NCBI GenBank assembly: GCA_019245455.1
Contig: JAFARM010000400.1
Location: 1 to 5,899 of the forward strand
Reading direction: 5' to 3'
Source: Sphingomonadaceae bacterium
GTDB lineage: Bacteria > Pseudomonadota > Alphaproteobacteria > Sphingomonadales > Sphingomonadaceae
DNA: 5,899 nt
Below are positions 5,706 through 5,899 of the stretch, piece after piece. The first letter of the stretch is position 1. Every line of letters begins with the position of its first letter. Position numbers and translations under genes: made by a program. The notes under the pieces are model-generated. The model worked only from the letters and a program-made list of their open reading frames with translations. It was not told the origin of the DNA and ran no database searches.

Positions 5706-5722
5706 TGCCTAGATTTTAGGCA
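5706..5722 (+). promoter_or_regulatory. Dyad in the dusB leader
   Basis: TGCCTA and TAGGCA form a perfect six-base inverted repeat around GATTT, ending nine bases before the dusB GTG. It overlaps TAGATT (5710-5715), the best -10-like hexamer available, and contains the only AGG that could serve as a weak ribosome binding site. It could be an operator, an RNA hairpin masking the ribosome binding site, or chance. No matching -35 element was found. Confidence 0.3.
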
Positions 5723-5731
5723 GACCTTCCC

Positions 5732-5899
5732 GTGCACCCGCTCCGCCCCATCACCGTCGGCCCGCACCGGCTCGACCCCGTCATCCTCGCGCCGATGACG
5801 GGCGTCACCGACCTGCCGTTCCGCCGCCTCGTCAAGCGCTACGGTGCCGGGCTGACGGTCAGCGAGATGATCGCATCCGAAGCGATGGTCCGCGAGACG
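5732..5899 (+). CDS. dusB: tRNA-dihydrouridine synthase, 5' part; runs off the right edge
   Basis: Dus enzymes are FMN- and NADPH-dependent reductases that convert specific uridines of tRNA to dihydrouridine. The 56 visible residues contain the family's N-terminal barrel strand and loop LAPMTGVTDLPFRRLVKRYG, which contacts FMN, followed by SEMIASEAMV, a DusB/NifR3-type sequence. The catalytic cysteine lies beyond the window. The start is tightly constrained: an in-frame TAG sits at 5717-5719, and the GTG at 5732 is the first start codon after it. The gene diverges from ispDF with 114 bases between the starts. In alphaproteobacteria this gene is classically nifR3, the first gene before ntrB-ntrC-ntrY-ntrX nitrogen-control genes, so those may follow to the right; that cannot be seen here. 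A dyad with a weak -10-like hexamer precedes it. Confidence 0.93.
   Translation, partial: MHPLRPITVGPHRLDPVILAPMTGVTDLPFRRLVKRYGAGLTVSEMIASEAMVRET

Noticed and set aside
5618..5767. Longer ispDF starting upstream of 5617 in the same frame
   Set aside because: The extra 50 residues are Arg/Pro-rich without IspD similarity, and they would overlap the dusB start and its leader. IspD homology begins exactly at the GTG at 5617.

Overview
This is a GC-rich (roughly two thirds G+C by eye) chromosomal stretch from an alphaproteobacterium, most likely a member of the Sphingomonadales. The assignment rests on the IspD-IspF fusion, which is typical of alphaproteobacteria. It also rests on the gene set lpdA / lipA / COQ10-family protein / cinA / ispDF / dusB, a recurrent alphaproteobacterial neighbourhood, and on the style of the proteins. 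No taxonomic search could be run, so the order-level call is an inference.

Layout from left to right. Positions 2-958 (+) hold the 3' two thirds of lpdA, which encodes the E3 subunit of 2-oxoacid dehydrogenases. Next is a 66-residue single-span membrane protein (1112-1312, +) behind a candidate general-stress (EcfG-type) promoter. It meets a beta-carbonic anhydrase (1309-1965, -) tail to tail. After a divergent intergenic region comes lipA, lipoyl synthase (2223-3155, +). A large palindromic repeat (3180-3270) separates lipA from a COQ10/RatA-family START-domain gene (3358-3873, +). The 3' end of that gene overlaps, on opposite strands, the 3' end of a CinA C-terminal-type nicotinamide-nucleotide amidase gene (3812-4315, -). 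A second palindrome of the same architecture (4332-4444) lies between this amidase gene and the bifunctional ispDF gene (4460-5617, -). The first 56 codons of dusB, a tRNA-dihydrouridine synthase (5732-5899, +), diverge from ispDF and run off the right edge.

Functionally the genes are core metabolism. LipA makes the lipoyl cofactor whose reduced form LpdA reoxidises. IspDF makes the isoprenoid precursor that also feeds ubiquinone side-chain synthesis, and the COQ10-like protein is expected to bind ubiquinone. The amidase recycles nicotinamide mononucleotide, and DusB modifies tRNA.

I see no mobile-element gene, CRISPR array, rRNA, tRNA, toxin-antitoxin pair or defence system, and no clearly undescribed protein system. 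The most interesting signals are non-coding. Two long inverted-repeat elements share a framework and carry compensatory stem changes. Promoter-like sequences in front of lipA and ispDF have the same spacing, which would give leaderless mRNAs. There is also the EcfG-like promoter before the small membrane protein and the antisense gene-end overlap.
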